This document shows positions 23,457 through 32,478 of a DNA stretch of 34,367 nucleotides, one piece after another (the first letter of the stretch is position 1; each line of letters starts with the position of its first letter). Source of the DNA: Candidatus Pelagibacter sp. (GTDB lineage: Bacteria > Pseudomonadota > Alphaproteobacteria > Pelagibacterales > Pelagibacteraceae); assembly GCA_028227525.1 (NCBI GenBank), contig JAOJAE010000012.1, positions 1-34,367 of the forward strand, written 5' to 3'. Position numbers and translations under genes: made by a program. The notes under the pieces were generated by a model that was not told where the DNA came from, ran no database searches, and saw only the letters and a list, made by a program, of their open reading frames with translations.

Positions 23457-24362
23457 TTAATTCAGGCCAATATATCTTTTGTTCCATCTCATTACTAAAC
23501 TGTAATAAGTTAAAGAAATAAAAAGAAAAAAACCACCAATAATTGTGTTTGTTGCCGGAACTTCGTTTATTCCAAATAAAGGAAGCCACACCCAAAATAT
23601 TCCACCAATTACTTCTGTTAATGATAACAAGGTTAATTCAGCAGCAGGAATAGCTTTTGATCCAATTGAATATAAAATTAATCCAAGGCAAACCAATGTT
23701 CCATGAAGAGAAAATAATGAACTATTATAGCTTGATGAAAAGAATACTAAATCCTTACTCAAAATCATTATCGATGCAAAAACAACACAGAATAGGCCTG
23801 CAAAAGCAGTTGTAGTAAATTTTGGGGTTTCTTTACGCCATCTTAATGAAACTGAAAACACTGAAAAACCTACAGATGAAGTAATACCAAAAACAAATCC
23901 AATTAGTGAAGTATCAGAGGTATTGCCTATCGCCATTATACCTATTCCAACTGATGCAATAATTATTGATACCCAAACATTTAAAGAAATTTTTTCTTTT
24001 AAAAATAAAAAAGCTAACAACGCAGTAAAGAAAGGCATCGCCGCTAAACACAACAAAGTAATTGCTGCACTAGTATTTGTGATTGAAAACATAAAAGAGA
24101 TCATTGCAACACCAAGCCCTGAACCTCCTACTAAACCGGAAATACCTATTTTAAAATAATTTTTGTAAAAATCTTTTCCTTCTTCAAAAAATAAATACAA
24201 ATTTAATAAAATAAAAATTGTAAGACCTCTTCCAAAAATATATTGCCAAGGTATTAAGTGTGGATTATCCATATATCTCACTACTAGAGGTCCAAAAGAC
24301 CAAACAAGACCTGCAAACAAAACAACTGGAACAGCTATTTTAGGATTTTTAAGAACAAGCAT
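23457..24362 (-). CDS. EamA-family (DMT) permease
   Basis: A 301-aa inner-membrane protein with ten TM helices in two EamA halves (LVWSFGPLVVRYM near the start, TNTSAAITLLCLAAMPFFTA in the first half, PAAELTLLSLTEVIGGIFWV in the second). It is related in pattern to the permease at 9095, including the PAAE/PAEE signature, but is clearly a different gene. It is first in the minus-strand unit with creatinase, so a guanidino compound, amino acid or methylated amine is a reasonable guess for its substrate. Confidence 0.85.
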   Translation of the reverse strand: MLVLKNPKIAVPVVLFAGLVWSFGPLVVRYMDNPHLIPWQYIFGRGLTIFILLNLYLFFEEGKDFYKNYFKIGISGLVGGSGLGVAMISFMFSITNTSAAITLLCLAAMPFFTALLAFLFLKEKISLNVWVSIIIASVGIGIMAIGNTSDTSLIGFVFGITSSVGFSVFSVSLRWRKETPKFTTTAFAGLFCVVFASIMILSKDLVFFSSSYNSSLFSLHGTLVCLGLILYSIGSKAIPAAELTLLSLTEVIGGIFWVWLPLFGINEVPATNTIIGGFFLFISLTYYSLVMRWNKRYIGLN

Positions 24363-24413
24363 AAGCTGCTATTTAATTGTAAATAGATTTAACTACAACA
24401 AAAATGAGATGAG

Positions 24414-25667
24414 TTATAATAATGATTGATTGGAATGATTAGGCAAAAAGCAATCTACAATATCACCTTTTTTAAATTTAGACTTACCAGCTGGTAATAA
24501 AGCCCAGATATTTAATTTTACAAAAGATTTAATTCTAAAGGACTCTTGTCCCTTTAAAATTTCAACTTCAATTTTTCCATTTTTAGTTGTGTTTAATTTA
24601 CTTTTTGCAAACCTTGTAAAACTCTTTTTCTTAACAAATTCATTTTTTAAAATTGCACGTACAGGAATTTCTTCATGAAGACCTAATAAATTTTCAATAT
24701 AAGGATACACAAAAAACCTGAAACAAGCAGCTGATGACATTGGGTTACCGGGTAATCCAAAAATTGCTTTTTGCTTGCCTTTAATCTTTGCAAACAAAAC
24801 AGGTTTTCCAGGTCGGATAGCTACACTTTTAAAATAATCAGATAAACGAAAGCTTTGAATAACATTTGGAACAAAGTCGAATTTACCCGCAGAAACGGCA
24901 CCTGATGTAATAATAATATCAATATTAGAATTCAACATTTTAGTAATTTTAGACTTAAATATTTTTTCATGATTATCTTTTAAAATTCCACCATCTTTGA
25001 AATTAAATAAAAAATTATCACTTAAGTTTTTAATATAATGACTATTTGAATTTCTAACTTTCCAATCAGGAACATTGTCATTATTGGTTATTTCGTTTCC
25101 TGTAGAGAAAAAAAGAATATTAATCTTTTTTTTTACAATAATGTTTTTAATACCTAGTGTTTTAAGAGCCAAAATATGGTTGGGCTGTATAATTGTATTT
25201 TTTTTTATAACTATTTCTTTCTTTTTATAATCAGATCCTGCAAATCTTACATGATTGTATCTTTTTATTCTTTTATTAATTAAAATATATTTTTTATTGC
25301 TATTGCTTGGAAAGAAAACAATTTGTTCAATGGGTATAATAGTATCAAATCCTTTTGGAATAATGCCACCAGTCATTATTTCAACTGCATCAAATTTTTT
25401 AATTTTTTTTTTAAATGGTTTATTACCTGCCGCAATCAAACCTATAATCTTAAATTTTTGAGGTAAATTTTTTTTTATATTCTTTGTATGATTTGAGTTA
25501 ATTGCATAACCATCAAAAGCAGCATTATCTCCAGATGGATAATTAATAGTAGAATAGATATTTTTAGATACTGCTCTATTTAAAGAATTTATACTCTTAA
25601 TATTTTCATCTTTGATTTTAATAATTGCTTTTTTTAAAATTCTTTTTGAATATTGATAACTAATCAT
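24414..25667 (-). CDS. moeA: Molybdopterin molybdenumtransferase
   Basis: Inserts molybdate into adenylylated molybdopterin. The 417-aa protein has the MoeA order: an N-terminal segment with NAAFDGYAINS (usual form NSAMDGYA), AAGNKPF, EIMTGGIIPKGFDTIIPIE, the MoCF-like core with FFSTGNEI and DIIITSGAVSAGKFDFV, the loop FGLPGNPMSSAACF, and the small beta C-terminal domain ending in AGKSKFKKGDIVDCF. It is Lys-rich and diverged but keeps all motifs. It overlaps mobA by 8 nt. The cofactor feeds the formate dehydrogenase on the other side of mobA. Confidence 0.92.
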   Translation of the reverse strand: MISYQYSKRILKKAIIKIKDENIKSINSLNRAVSKNIYSTINYPSGDNAAFDGYAINSNHTKNIKKNLPQKFKIIGLIAAGNKPFKKKIKKFDAVEIMTGGIIPKGFDTIIPIEQIVFFPSNSNKKYILINKRIKRYNHVRFAGSDYKKKEIVIKKNTIIQPNHILALKTLGIKNIIVKKKINILFFSTGNEITNNDNVPDWKVRNSNSHYIKNLSDNFLFNFKDGGILKDNHEKIFKSKITKMLNSNIDIIITSGAVSAGKFDFVPNVIQSFRLSDYFKSVAIRPGKPVLFAKIKGKQKAIFGLPGNPMSSAACFRFFVYPYIENLLGLHEEIPVRAILKNEFVKKKSFTRFAKSKLNTTKNGKIEVEILKGQESFRIKSFVKLNIWALLPAGKSKFKKGDIVDCFLPNHSNQSLL

Positions 25668-26268
25668 TTTCTAAAATTTCTATAGCTTTTTTTAAATCTT
25701 CTTTAGTATTTATATTAAAGAATGGATCTTTATTATCAAACTCCATTTCAATATTTTTTACACCTACACTATTTGCCCAAAATTCTACTTTTCTTTCTCC
25801 TCTAGTTAAATCTTCTTCTAATTTATCTATTAAATCAATAGACCAAATACCAAATATATTGTGTCTAGTATTATTTGATTTAATAAAAAAAAGTTTGTCC
25901 TCCTCTTGATTTATATTTTTTAAAAAATCTTTTAATATTTGATTTTTAAAAAAAGGAGTGTCTACTGGAAAAGTTGAAATCCATTGATAATCTTTATTAT
26001 TATCTTTAACCCACTTCATTGCTGTTAAAACTCCCCCTAAAGGTCCAAGATCTTTCTTAAAGTCTTGAATTAGAGAAATTTTTTTAGATTTTTTAAAATT
26101 AATTGAGTTATTGGAAACTATTAATACTTCATTAAATTCATCAATGATTTCGTACAATATATAATCAATTAATATTTTATCACCTAATTTTACTTGTGAT
26201 TTATCTTCACCAAACCTTTGGGACTTTCCGCCAGCTAGCACTACACCTAAAACATTGTTATGATCCAT
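25660..26268 (-). CDS. mobA: Molybdenum cofactor guanylyltransferase
   Basis: Attaches GMP to molybdenum cofactor to give the bis-MGD form used by formate dehydrogenase. The protein has 202 residues. The nucleotide-binding loop is VLAGGKSQRFGEDKSQVKLG at residues 10-29. The metal-binding region is STFPVDTPFF, and FNINTKEDL near the C-terminus is a family mark. The start faces the scaffold gene across a 43-nt divergent promoter region. Confidence 0.92.
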   Translation of the reverse strand: MDHNNVLGVVLAGGKSQRFGEDKSQVKLGDKILIDYILYEIIDEFNEVLIVSNNSINFKKSKKISLIQDFKKDLGPLGGVLTAMKWVKDNNKDYQWISTFPVDTPFFKNQILKDFLKNINQEEDKLFFIKSNNTRHNIFGIWSIDLIDKLEEDLTRGERKVEFWANSVGVKNIEMEFDNKDPFFNINTKEDLKKAIEILEND

Positions 26269-26311
26269 TTATCAAAATATAAAACATTAAGGTTTGAATT
26301 AAAGAAATATA

Positions 26312-26710
26312 ATGGATTTAAGAATTTTAGAAATAGCCTCCCATACAGAGAATAATAAAATTATTGAAAATTTTACACATAAGTCAAAAAACAAAAATCC
26401 ATTATGTGGTGATGAGATGGAAATTAGTTTAATTGTTGAAGAAGATGTTGTTAAAGACCTCGGGTATCAGTGTAAATCATGTGTTTACTGTCAGGCCTCT
26501 GTCAGCTTATTATCTAGAAAAATAAAGGATAAAAAAATTGAGGAAATTAAGGAATTTATTGGTAACGGTGAAAAACTTTTTGAGGATGCTAAAGTCACAA
26601 TAGAAAAAAACTGGAAAGATTTCAAAGAAATCTTAGATAAAAAAAATCTTTCAAGAAAAGAATGTTTGCTACTACCATTAAGAACTGTTTTAAAAGCTTT
26701 AAAAATTTAG
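26312..26710 (+). CDS. NifU/SufU-like iron-sulfur scaffold protein
   Basis: A 132-aa protein of the IscU/SufU fold. The NPLCGDEMEI motif gives Cys32 and Asp34; GYQCKSCVYCQAS gives Cys54, Cys57 and Cys60; a later RKECLLLPLRTVLKAL supplies the third conserved Cys. That last motif is as in SufU. No sufS or iscS is in the window. As first gene of the plus-strand formate dehydrogenase unit, it could help load the many clusters of FdsB and FdsA, or trap sulfur for FdhD; both ideas are inference. Confidence 0.82.
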   Translation: MDLRILEIASHTENNKIIENFTHKSKNKNPLCGDEMEISLIVEEDVVKDLGYQCKSCVYCQASVSLLSRKIKDKKIEEIKEFIGNGEKLFEDAKVTIEKNWKDFKEILDKKNLSRKECLLLPLRTVLKALKI

Positions 26711-27187
26711 ATGATTAAAATAACAAAATCTGTCTTACAAAAAGCTCTTATAGCAGGTTTTTTTTCTGCACTTACAATTGGAGTGTTAACTGTTCTTACT
26801 TACAAAAGTACTTTGGGATATTTCATAGCAGCCTCTTTCGGATCCTCTATGGTTTTATTGTTTGGTTTTCCTGAAAGTCCCTTTGCTCAACCTAAAAATG
26901 TTTTTTTTGGACATTTTATAACTGCTTTAGTTGGTGTCATTTTTGTTAACTACATTCCACTTCCAATTTATATAAATATTGCTTTTGCTGTTGGTGCTGG
27001 AGTTTTTTTAATGATTTTATTAGATGTGGTGCATCCCCCAGCTGGAGGTAATCCAATTATAGTTATTATTGGAAGTGCATCTTATGATTATTTGATTAAT
27101 CCTATTATGTTTGGCTGTATTATAATTTTATTACTAGCAGTAATTATAAATAAATTTCTTTTACAAAAAAATTATCCTTTAAAGTAA
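26711..27187 (+). CDS. HPP-family membrane protein
   Basis: A 158-aa protein with about four to five TM helices and the family signature VVHPPAGGNPIIVI near residue 110. An earlier SFGSSMVLLFGFPESPFAQP is also typical. Some HPP proteins are linked to nitrite transport; others are unknown. Its ATG follows the scaffold stop with no gap and fdhD comes 4 nt after it, so it belongs to the formate dehydrogenase unit. A role in moving formate or another small anion is possible but unproven. Confidence 0.85.
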   Translation: MIKITKSVLQKALIAGFFSALTIGVLTVLTYKSTLGYFIAASFGSSMVLLFGFPESPFAQPKNVFFGHFITALVGVIFVNYIPLPIYINIAFAVGAGVFLMILLDVVHPPAGGNPIIVIIGSASYDYLINPIMFGCIIILLLAVIINKFLLQKNYPLK

Positions 27188-27191
27188 TGTT

Positions 27192-28031
27192 ATGCATTCA
27201 AAGTATAAAGTTTTAAAATTTTCTTTAAATAGTTTTGATGATATTGAGGATTTAGTTTCAATTGAAGAGCCGTTAGAAATTTCTTTAAAATTTAAAAATC
27301 AAGATCAATGGGTTACTCAAAATCTATCTATTACAATGAGAACTCCAGGTCACGATGAAGATTTAGTTAGAGGTTTTTTATTTAATGAGCAAATAGTTAA
27401 AAACATTAGTCATATTGATACAATTGAAAGTTACGGAGAAAAAGTTGGTCAATATAATATTCAAAATAAAATTTTAGCTACTTTAAACAATTCACAAAAC
27501 ATCAATATTTCAAAAATCAAAAGAGATTTTTTAACTAACTCCTCTTGTGGAGTTTGTGGAAAATCTTCTCTTGATGCGTTAGAAATTATAAAAAAAGACA
27601 AGACAAATTCAACACAGCCTCGAATTTCTAAAGAAGTAATTATTCAAGCTCCTAATTTATTAAGAGAAAATCAATCAGAGTTTAGTAAAACAGGTGGAAT
27701 ACATGCTAGTGGCTTATTTGATAAAGATGGAAAACTAATTGAAGTTAGAGAAGATGTTGGAAGACATAATGCCCTGGATAAGCTAATTGGAAGCACCTTA
27801 AAGAATAATCAATTAAATCCAAAAAAACAGTTAATTACGTGCTCTGGGAGGTTAAATTTCGAATTAGTCCAAAAAGTTTTAATGACAGATATAGGTATAA
27901 TGATCGGTGTTGGTGCGCCAACTAGTCTAGCCATCGATTTAGCGAATAAATTTGACATTACCCTCATAGGTTTCGTAAAGAGGGATAGTTTTAATATTTA
28001 CACAAATAACAAAAAAGTTATTGTGAGCTAA
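27192..28031 (+). CDS. fdhD: Formate dehydrogenase sulfurtransferase FdhD
   Basis: Delivers sulfur from a cysteine desulfurase to the molybdenum cofactor of formate dehydrogenase. The 279-aa protein has the Cys119-x-x-Cys122 pair in SSCGVCGKSSLDAL, the N-terminal MRTPGHDEDLVRGFLFNE, KTGGIHASGLFD and EVREDVGRHNALDKLIG. The terminal part VGAPTSLAIDLA is normal. It lies 18 nt upstream of fdsB. Confidence 0.95.
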   Translation: MHSKYKVLKFSLNSFDDIEDLVSIEEPLEISLKFKNQDQWVTQNLSITMRTPGHDEDLVRGFLFNEQIVKNISHIDTIESYGEKVGQYNIQNKILATLNNSQNINISKIKRDFLTNSSCGVCGKSSLDALEIIKKDKTNSTQPRISKEVIIQAPNLLRENQSEFSKTGGIHASGLFDKDGKLIEVREDVGRHNALDKLIGSTLKNNQLNPKKQLITCSGRLNFELVQKVLMTDIGIMIGVGAPTSLAIDLANKFDITLIGFVKRDSFNIYTNNKKVIVS

Positions 28032-28049
28032 TTAAATAAAAGGGTATTT

Positions 28050-29705
28050 GTGTCAAAAAATATAAGTAATTTATCAGGTAGAATAGGCTTAAAGGATAAT
28101 CTATTTAAGCAAATTTCAGAAAATACCTTGAGCGAAACCCCTCAAGATATTAATGAAATCGCCAAAAAACATAATCTCGGAGTATCTACACTCCATGGGG
28201 CAGAATCTTTTTATGAATTTTTGAGACCTTCTCACAGAGAGAAAAAAGCATTCGTTTGCAACGGAAGTGCTTGTATGTGTGCTGGAACTCAAGACAAATT
28301 AAAAGAAACTTTAAAAGAAAAACTTGGAGATGACAAAGTTGGAGAGATGTTTTGTTTAGGTCACTGCTATGAAAATAATGCATTCCACTATGATGGAGAA
28401 AATTATGCAGGAAAAGATATAGAAAAAATTGATCAAATTTTAAATGGAGAAGATATCAAACAAGATAAATTTTTCTCTAAAAGTTATGCTACTACAAGTT
28501 TTTTAATGGATGATAAACTTTTATCAACTGACCAATTTAAAGAACAATTAAATAAATTTTTAAAAGTAGACAAAAAAGAAATAATTAAATCACTACTAGA
28601 CTCTAATCTTACAGGAAGAGGTGGCGCAGGATTTCCAACAGGTATGAAATGGGATTTCTGCAGTAAAGCAAAAGGTGAAAAAAAATATGTAATTTGTAAT
28701 GCTGATGAAGGAGACTCCGGAGCTTTTTCAGACAGATATCTTTTAGAAGATCAGCCATTAAAAGTTATTTTTGGAATGGTGTTATGTGGATTGGTTATCG
28801 GAGGTGATGAAGGAGTATTATATATTAGAGGAGAATATCCAAAATCTATTGAGGCAATTAATGGATGTATCAACGAGCTAAAAAAATTAAACTTATTAGG
28901 TGAAAATATATTAGGAACTGATTTTTCTTTTGATCTTGGGATTTGCATTGGACAAGGAGCTTATATATGCGGTGAGGAAACAGCTCTAATTGCATCTATT
29001 GAAGGAAGACGTGCTGAAGTAGATGTGAGACCTCCGTTTCCAGTTACAGAAGGACTTTATAAAAAACCAACTGTTGTAAATAATGTTGAAACCTTAGCTG
29101 CAGCAACTGGTATTTTAATTAATGGTGCTGAAAAATTTTCATCAATTGGAAATAAAAAATCTGCTGGAACTAAGTTGGTATGTTTAGATAGCTTCTTTAA
29201 TAATCCAGGTGTTTATGAGATTGATATGGGAACACCAATGAAAAAAATATTTAATGAAATTGGTGGAGGATACAAAGAGCCTGTTAAAGCATTTCAAGTT
29301 GGTGGTCCACTTGGAGGAGTAGTTCCTTTGAGTGAAATTGATAATCTAAATTTAGATTTCCAAGAATTTACTGCTAAAGGTTTTATGTTAGGTCATGCGA
29401 GTGTGGTTAGCATTCCTAAAGATTTTTCAATGTCAGAATATATTCATCACTTATTTGAGTTTTCTGCTGAAGAATCATGTGGAAAATGTTTTCCTGGAAG
29501 ATTGGGTTCTTACAGAGGAAAGGAAATGTTTGACCAAGCTAAGAAAAAAACAGCTAAAATACCTCTTAAATTGTTAGAGGAATTGCTAGTTACAATGCAA
29601 AAAGGTTGTCTATGTGCATTGTGTGGAGCAATCCCTACTCCTATACAAAATATTCTAAAATACTTTGGTGATGAAATGAAAAATGATATGGTGAAAGATA
29701 ATTAA
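28050..29705 (+). CDS. fdsB: NAD-linked formate dehydrogenase, beta (NuoE-NuoF fusion) subunit
   Basis: The diaphorase subunit carrying FMN and iron-sulfur clusters that passes electrons from formate to NAD. Residues 1-130 are a NuoE/thioredoxin-like 2Fe-2S domain (Cys70, Cys75, Cys102, Cys106). From about 170 it is NuoF-like, with GRGGAGFPTGMKW, NADEGDSGAFSDR and GAYICGEETALIASIEG for FMN and NAD. The usual 4Fe-4S motif CxxCxxC here reads CGKCFPGR, with Gly where the third Cys is expected. The downstream site reads CLCALCG instead of the usual SLCALGG, so a Cys may have moved to residue 525. The start is the GTG at 28050, behind an AAAGGG ribosome site. The stop overlaps fdsA as TAATG. Confidence 0.92.
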   Translation: MSKNISNLSGRIGLKDNLFKQISENTLSETPQDINEIAKKHNLGVSTLHGAESFYEFLRPSHREKKAFVCNGSACMCAGTQDKLKETLKEKLGDDKVGEMFCLGHCYENNAFHYDGENYAGKDIEKIDQILNGEDIKQDKFFSKSYATTSFLMDDKLLSTDQFKEQLNKFLKVDKKEIIKSLLDSNLTGRGGAGFPTGMKWDFCSKAKGEKKYVICNADEGDSGAFSDRYLLEDQPLKVIFGMVLCGLVIGGDEGVLYIRGEYPKSIEAINGCINELKKLNLLGENILGTDFSFDLGICIGQGAYICGEETALIASIEGRRAEVDVRPPFPVTEGLYKKPTVVNNVETLAAATGILINGAEKFSSIGNKKSAGTKLVCLDSFFNNPGVYEIDMGTPMKKIFNEIGGGYKEPVKAFQVGGPLGGVVPLSEIDNLNLDFQEFTAKGFMLGHASVVSIPKDFSMSEYIHHLFEFSAEESCGKCFPGRLGSYRGKEMFDQAKKKTAKIPLKLLEELLVTMQKGCLCALCGAIPTPIQNILKYFGDEMKNDMVKDN

Positions 29706-32473
29706 TGAGTTCTGAAAAAAGAAAAATCGCCTATATTGATGGAAAACCATACGAAATTGGTCCAAATCACACATCTATTTTAAAGTTTGTTAAAAGTTAT
29801 GTAGGAGAAAAAAAAGTTCCTACTTTATGTGATGATCCTAATTTAGCACCATATGGTGCATGTAGAGTTTGCTCAGTTGAAGTGGCATTAGAGAAAGATG
29901 GTCCAACAAAAGTGGTTGCATCATGTCATACTCCTGTTGCTGAAAACCAACATATTTTTACTACAAACGATGCATTAACAAGTTTAAGAAAAAATATTGT
30001 TGAATTAGTTTTAACAGACCACCCAATGGAATGTGATACTTGTGAAGTTAATAATAATTGTGAACTTCAAACTGTTGCTAATGATTTAGGTATCTCAGAT
30101 CACAGATATAACAGTCCCAAACAACATAAGGGAATTCCAAGAGATACTTCTCATGATTACATGAGAATGAACTTGGACAATTGTATCAATTGTGGAAGAT
30201 GTGTTAGAGCTTGTGATGAAATCCAAGGTTCATTTGTTTTGACAATGAGTGGTAGAGGATTTGAGTCTAGAATTACAACTGATAACGACATGATGTTTGG
30301 TGATAGTTCATGTGTTTCATGTGGAGCATGTGCACATACTTGTCCAACTGATGCTATTTCCGATGTGTTCCAATCAAAATCTGCAGCTGTAGATAAAAAA
30401 GTTAGAACTACATGCTCATATTGTGGAGTTGGTTGTAACTTAGAAGCATCAATTAAAGATGATAAAGTTGTAGCAATTGATACACCAAAAGAAACTGAAG
30501 TTAATGCAGGACATACTTGTATCAAAGGTAGATATGCATTTAGTTTTTATGATCATCCGGATAGATTAAAATCACCATTGATTAAAAGAAATGGTAAATT
30601 TGAAGAAGCTTCATGGGATGAAGCATATGATTTTATCAAAAAAGAAATGAACAGAATTGTAAAAGACAATGGTCCAGATGCATTTGCAGGAATTTCATCT
30701 GCAAGATGTACTAATGAAGAAAACTATATATTTCAAAAAATGATTAGAGCAGCTGTTGGTACTAACAGTGTTGATTGTTGTGCACGTATTTGTCATTCAC
30801 CTACAGCATGGGGAATGCAACAAACATTTGGAACAGGTGCAGCTACTAATTCTACAGAAGATATTTATCATGCAGATTGTTTTATAGTTATTGGAGCAAA
30901 TCCAACTAATGCTCACCCTGTAACTGGTGCAAAAATAAAACAACAAGTAATGAAAGGTAAAAAGTTAATTGTCCTTGATCCTGTTACTACTGAGTTAGCT
31001 AAACTTGCAGATTATCATATTAAATTAAGACCAGGAACTAACGTTGCTGTATTAAATATGATGTTACATTTTATTATTAAAGCAAAACTATATAATGCAG
31101 ATTTTGTTAGAGATAGAACTGAAGGATTTGACAATTTTCTTAAGGAAATTGAAAGACAAGACGTAGATCATTTAGCAAAAGTTGCTGGCGTTGATAAACA
31201 AATGGTTAAAGAAGCAGCCATAGCATATGCAACAGCTAAAAACTCAATGGAATTCCACGGATTAGGAGTTACTGAGCAAGAACAAGGCTCTAAAACAGTC
31301 ATGCTAATTGCAGATCTTGCTATGATTACAGGAAATATTGGAAGAAAAGGAGTTGGCGTAAATCCACTTCGAGGTCAAAATAATGTTCAAGGAGCTGCAG
31401 ATATGGGTTGTCAACCGCATCAAGGAGCTGGCTACTTTGAGGTTGCTGATGAAAAAAATCAAAAATTTTACACAGAAAAATATGGTGTAACTCATCCAAC
31501 AAAACCAGGATTAAAAATTCCTCAAATGTTTGAAGCAGCAATTGATAAAGAATTAAAAGGTTTGTGGATTATTGGAGAAGATATTGTTCAAACAGATCCA
31601 AACAGTGCACATGTTGTTGAAGCAATGAATTCATTAGAGCTTTTAGTGGTTCAAGAAATATTTATGAGTGAAACAGCAAAACTAGCAACTGTTGTACTAC
31701 CAGGAACTACTTTCTTAGAAAAAGATGGTACTTTTACAAATACAGAAAGAAGAATTCAAAGAGTGAACAGAGCAGTTCCACCATTACCAGGTACAAAACC
31801 TGATGGAGTAATTGTAACTGACATGATGCAAAAGCTAGGTTTTGATCAACCTACATATGATGCGGATAAAATGTTAAAAGAAATTGCAGATGTGGTTCCT
31901 TTCTTTAAAGGAGTTACAAGAGAAAGACTTGGTAAGCTTGGATTACAATGGCCAGTTCAAGAAGATGGAACAGATACACAAATTCTTCATACAGAAACAT
32001 TTAAACTTGGAAAAGGAAGACTTAAAAACTTTGATTGGAAAGAATCTAGCGAGATTGAAGCTAATCAAAAGGAATATCCTTTGATTTTAACTACAAGTAG
32101 AGTTTTACAACACTACAATGCAGCAACAATGACAAGAAGAACTAAAAATATAAATATTGTTGATGAAGATGTGCTTTTAATACACCCTAAAGATGCTGCT
32201 GTTAGAGATATTAATACGGGTGATATTGGCAGACTTTATTCTGGTAGAGGTGAAGTTGCTCTAAAAGTTGAGGTTACTGATAAAGTTAAAGAGGGAATTG
32301 TGTTCACAACTTTTCATTTTCCTGAACATATGGTTAACATGGTTACTGGTCACGGAAAAGATGAGGAAACAATGTGTGCTGAATACAAAGTTTCATCTGT
32401 AGAAGTTCAAAAAATCTCAAACCAATTCAAAACAGAAGTTAAACCAAAAGAAAATCAAGCAGAAGTAAATTAA
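29705..32473 (+). CDS. fdsA: Formate dehydrogenase, alpha (molybdenum) subunit, NAD-linked type
   Basis: Oxidises formate to CO2 at a bis-MGD molybdenum site. The protein has 922 residues. N-terminal NuoG-like 2Fe-2S domain (YGACRVCSVEV, then ASCHTP) and His/Cys 4Fe-4S site DHPMECDTCEVNNNCEL; two ferredoxin clusters (CINCGRCVRAC and CVSCGACAHTCPTD); then the Fe4S4 site TTCSYCGVGCN of the catalytic domain. The metal ligand is Cys363 with His364 (CCARICHSPTAWGM), so it is a cysteine and not a selenocysteine enzyme. The C-terminal molybdopterin-binding domain starts near 780 (LILTTSRVLQHYNAATMTRR). It is translationally coupled to fdsB; selO follows after 5 nt. Confidence 0.95.
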   Translation: MSSEKRKIAYIDGKPYEIGPNHTSILKFVKSYVGEKKVPTLCDDPNLAPYGACRVCSVEVALEKDGPTKVVASCHTPVAENQHIFTTNDALTSLRKNIVELVLTDHPMECDTCEVNNNCELQTVANDLGISDHRYNSPKQHKGIPRDTSHDYMRMNLDNCINCGRCVRACDEIQGSFVLTMSGRGFESRITTDNDMMFGDSSCVSCGACAHTCPTDAISDVFQSKSAAVDKKVRTTCSYCGVGCNLEASIKDDKVVAIDTPKETEVNAGHTCIKGRYAFSFYDHPDRLKSPLIKRNGKFEEASWDEAYDFIKKEMNRIVKDNGPDAFAGISSARCTNEENYIFQKMIRAAVGTNSVDCCARICHSPTAWGMQQTFGTGAATNSTEDIYHADCFIVIGANPTNAHPVTGAKIKQQVMKGKKLIVLDPVTTELAKLADYHIKLRPGTNVAVLNMMLHFIIKAKLYNADFVRDRTEGFDNFLKEIERQDVDHLAKVAGVDKQMVKEAAIAYATAKNSMEFHGLGVTEQEQGSKTVMLIADLAMITGNIGRKGVGVNPLRGQNNVQGAADMGCQPHQGAGYFEVADEKNQKFYTEKYGVTHPTKPGLKIPQMFEAAIDKELKGLWIIGEDIVQTDPNSAHVVEAMNSLELLVVQEIFMSETAKLATVVLPGTTFLEKDGTFTNTERRIQRVNRAVPPLPGTKPDGVIVTDMMQKLGFDQPTYDADKMLKEIADVVPFFKGVTRERLGKLGLQWPVQEDGTDTQILHTETFKLGKGRLKNFDWKESSEIEANQKEYPLILTTSRVLQHYNAATMTRRTKNINIVDEDVLLIHPKDAAVRDINTGDIGRLYSGRGEVALKVEVTDKVKEGIVFTTFHFPEHMVNMVTGHGKDEETMCAEYKVSSVEVQKISNQFKTEVKPKENQAEVN

Positions 32474-32478
32474 TTAAA

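Noticed and set aside
30770..30800. Selenocysteine in the formate dehydrogenase alpha subunit
   Set aside because: The metal-ligand codon is TGT (Cys363) and there is no in-frame TGA.
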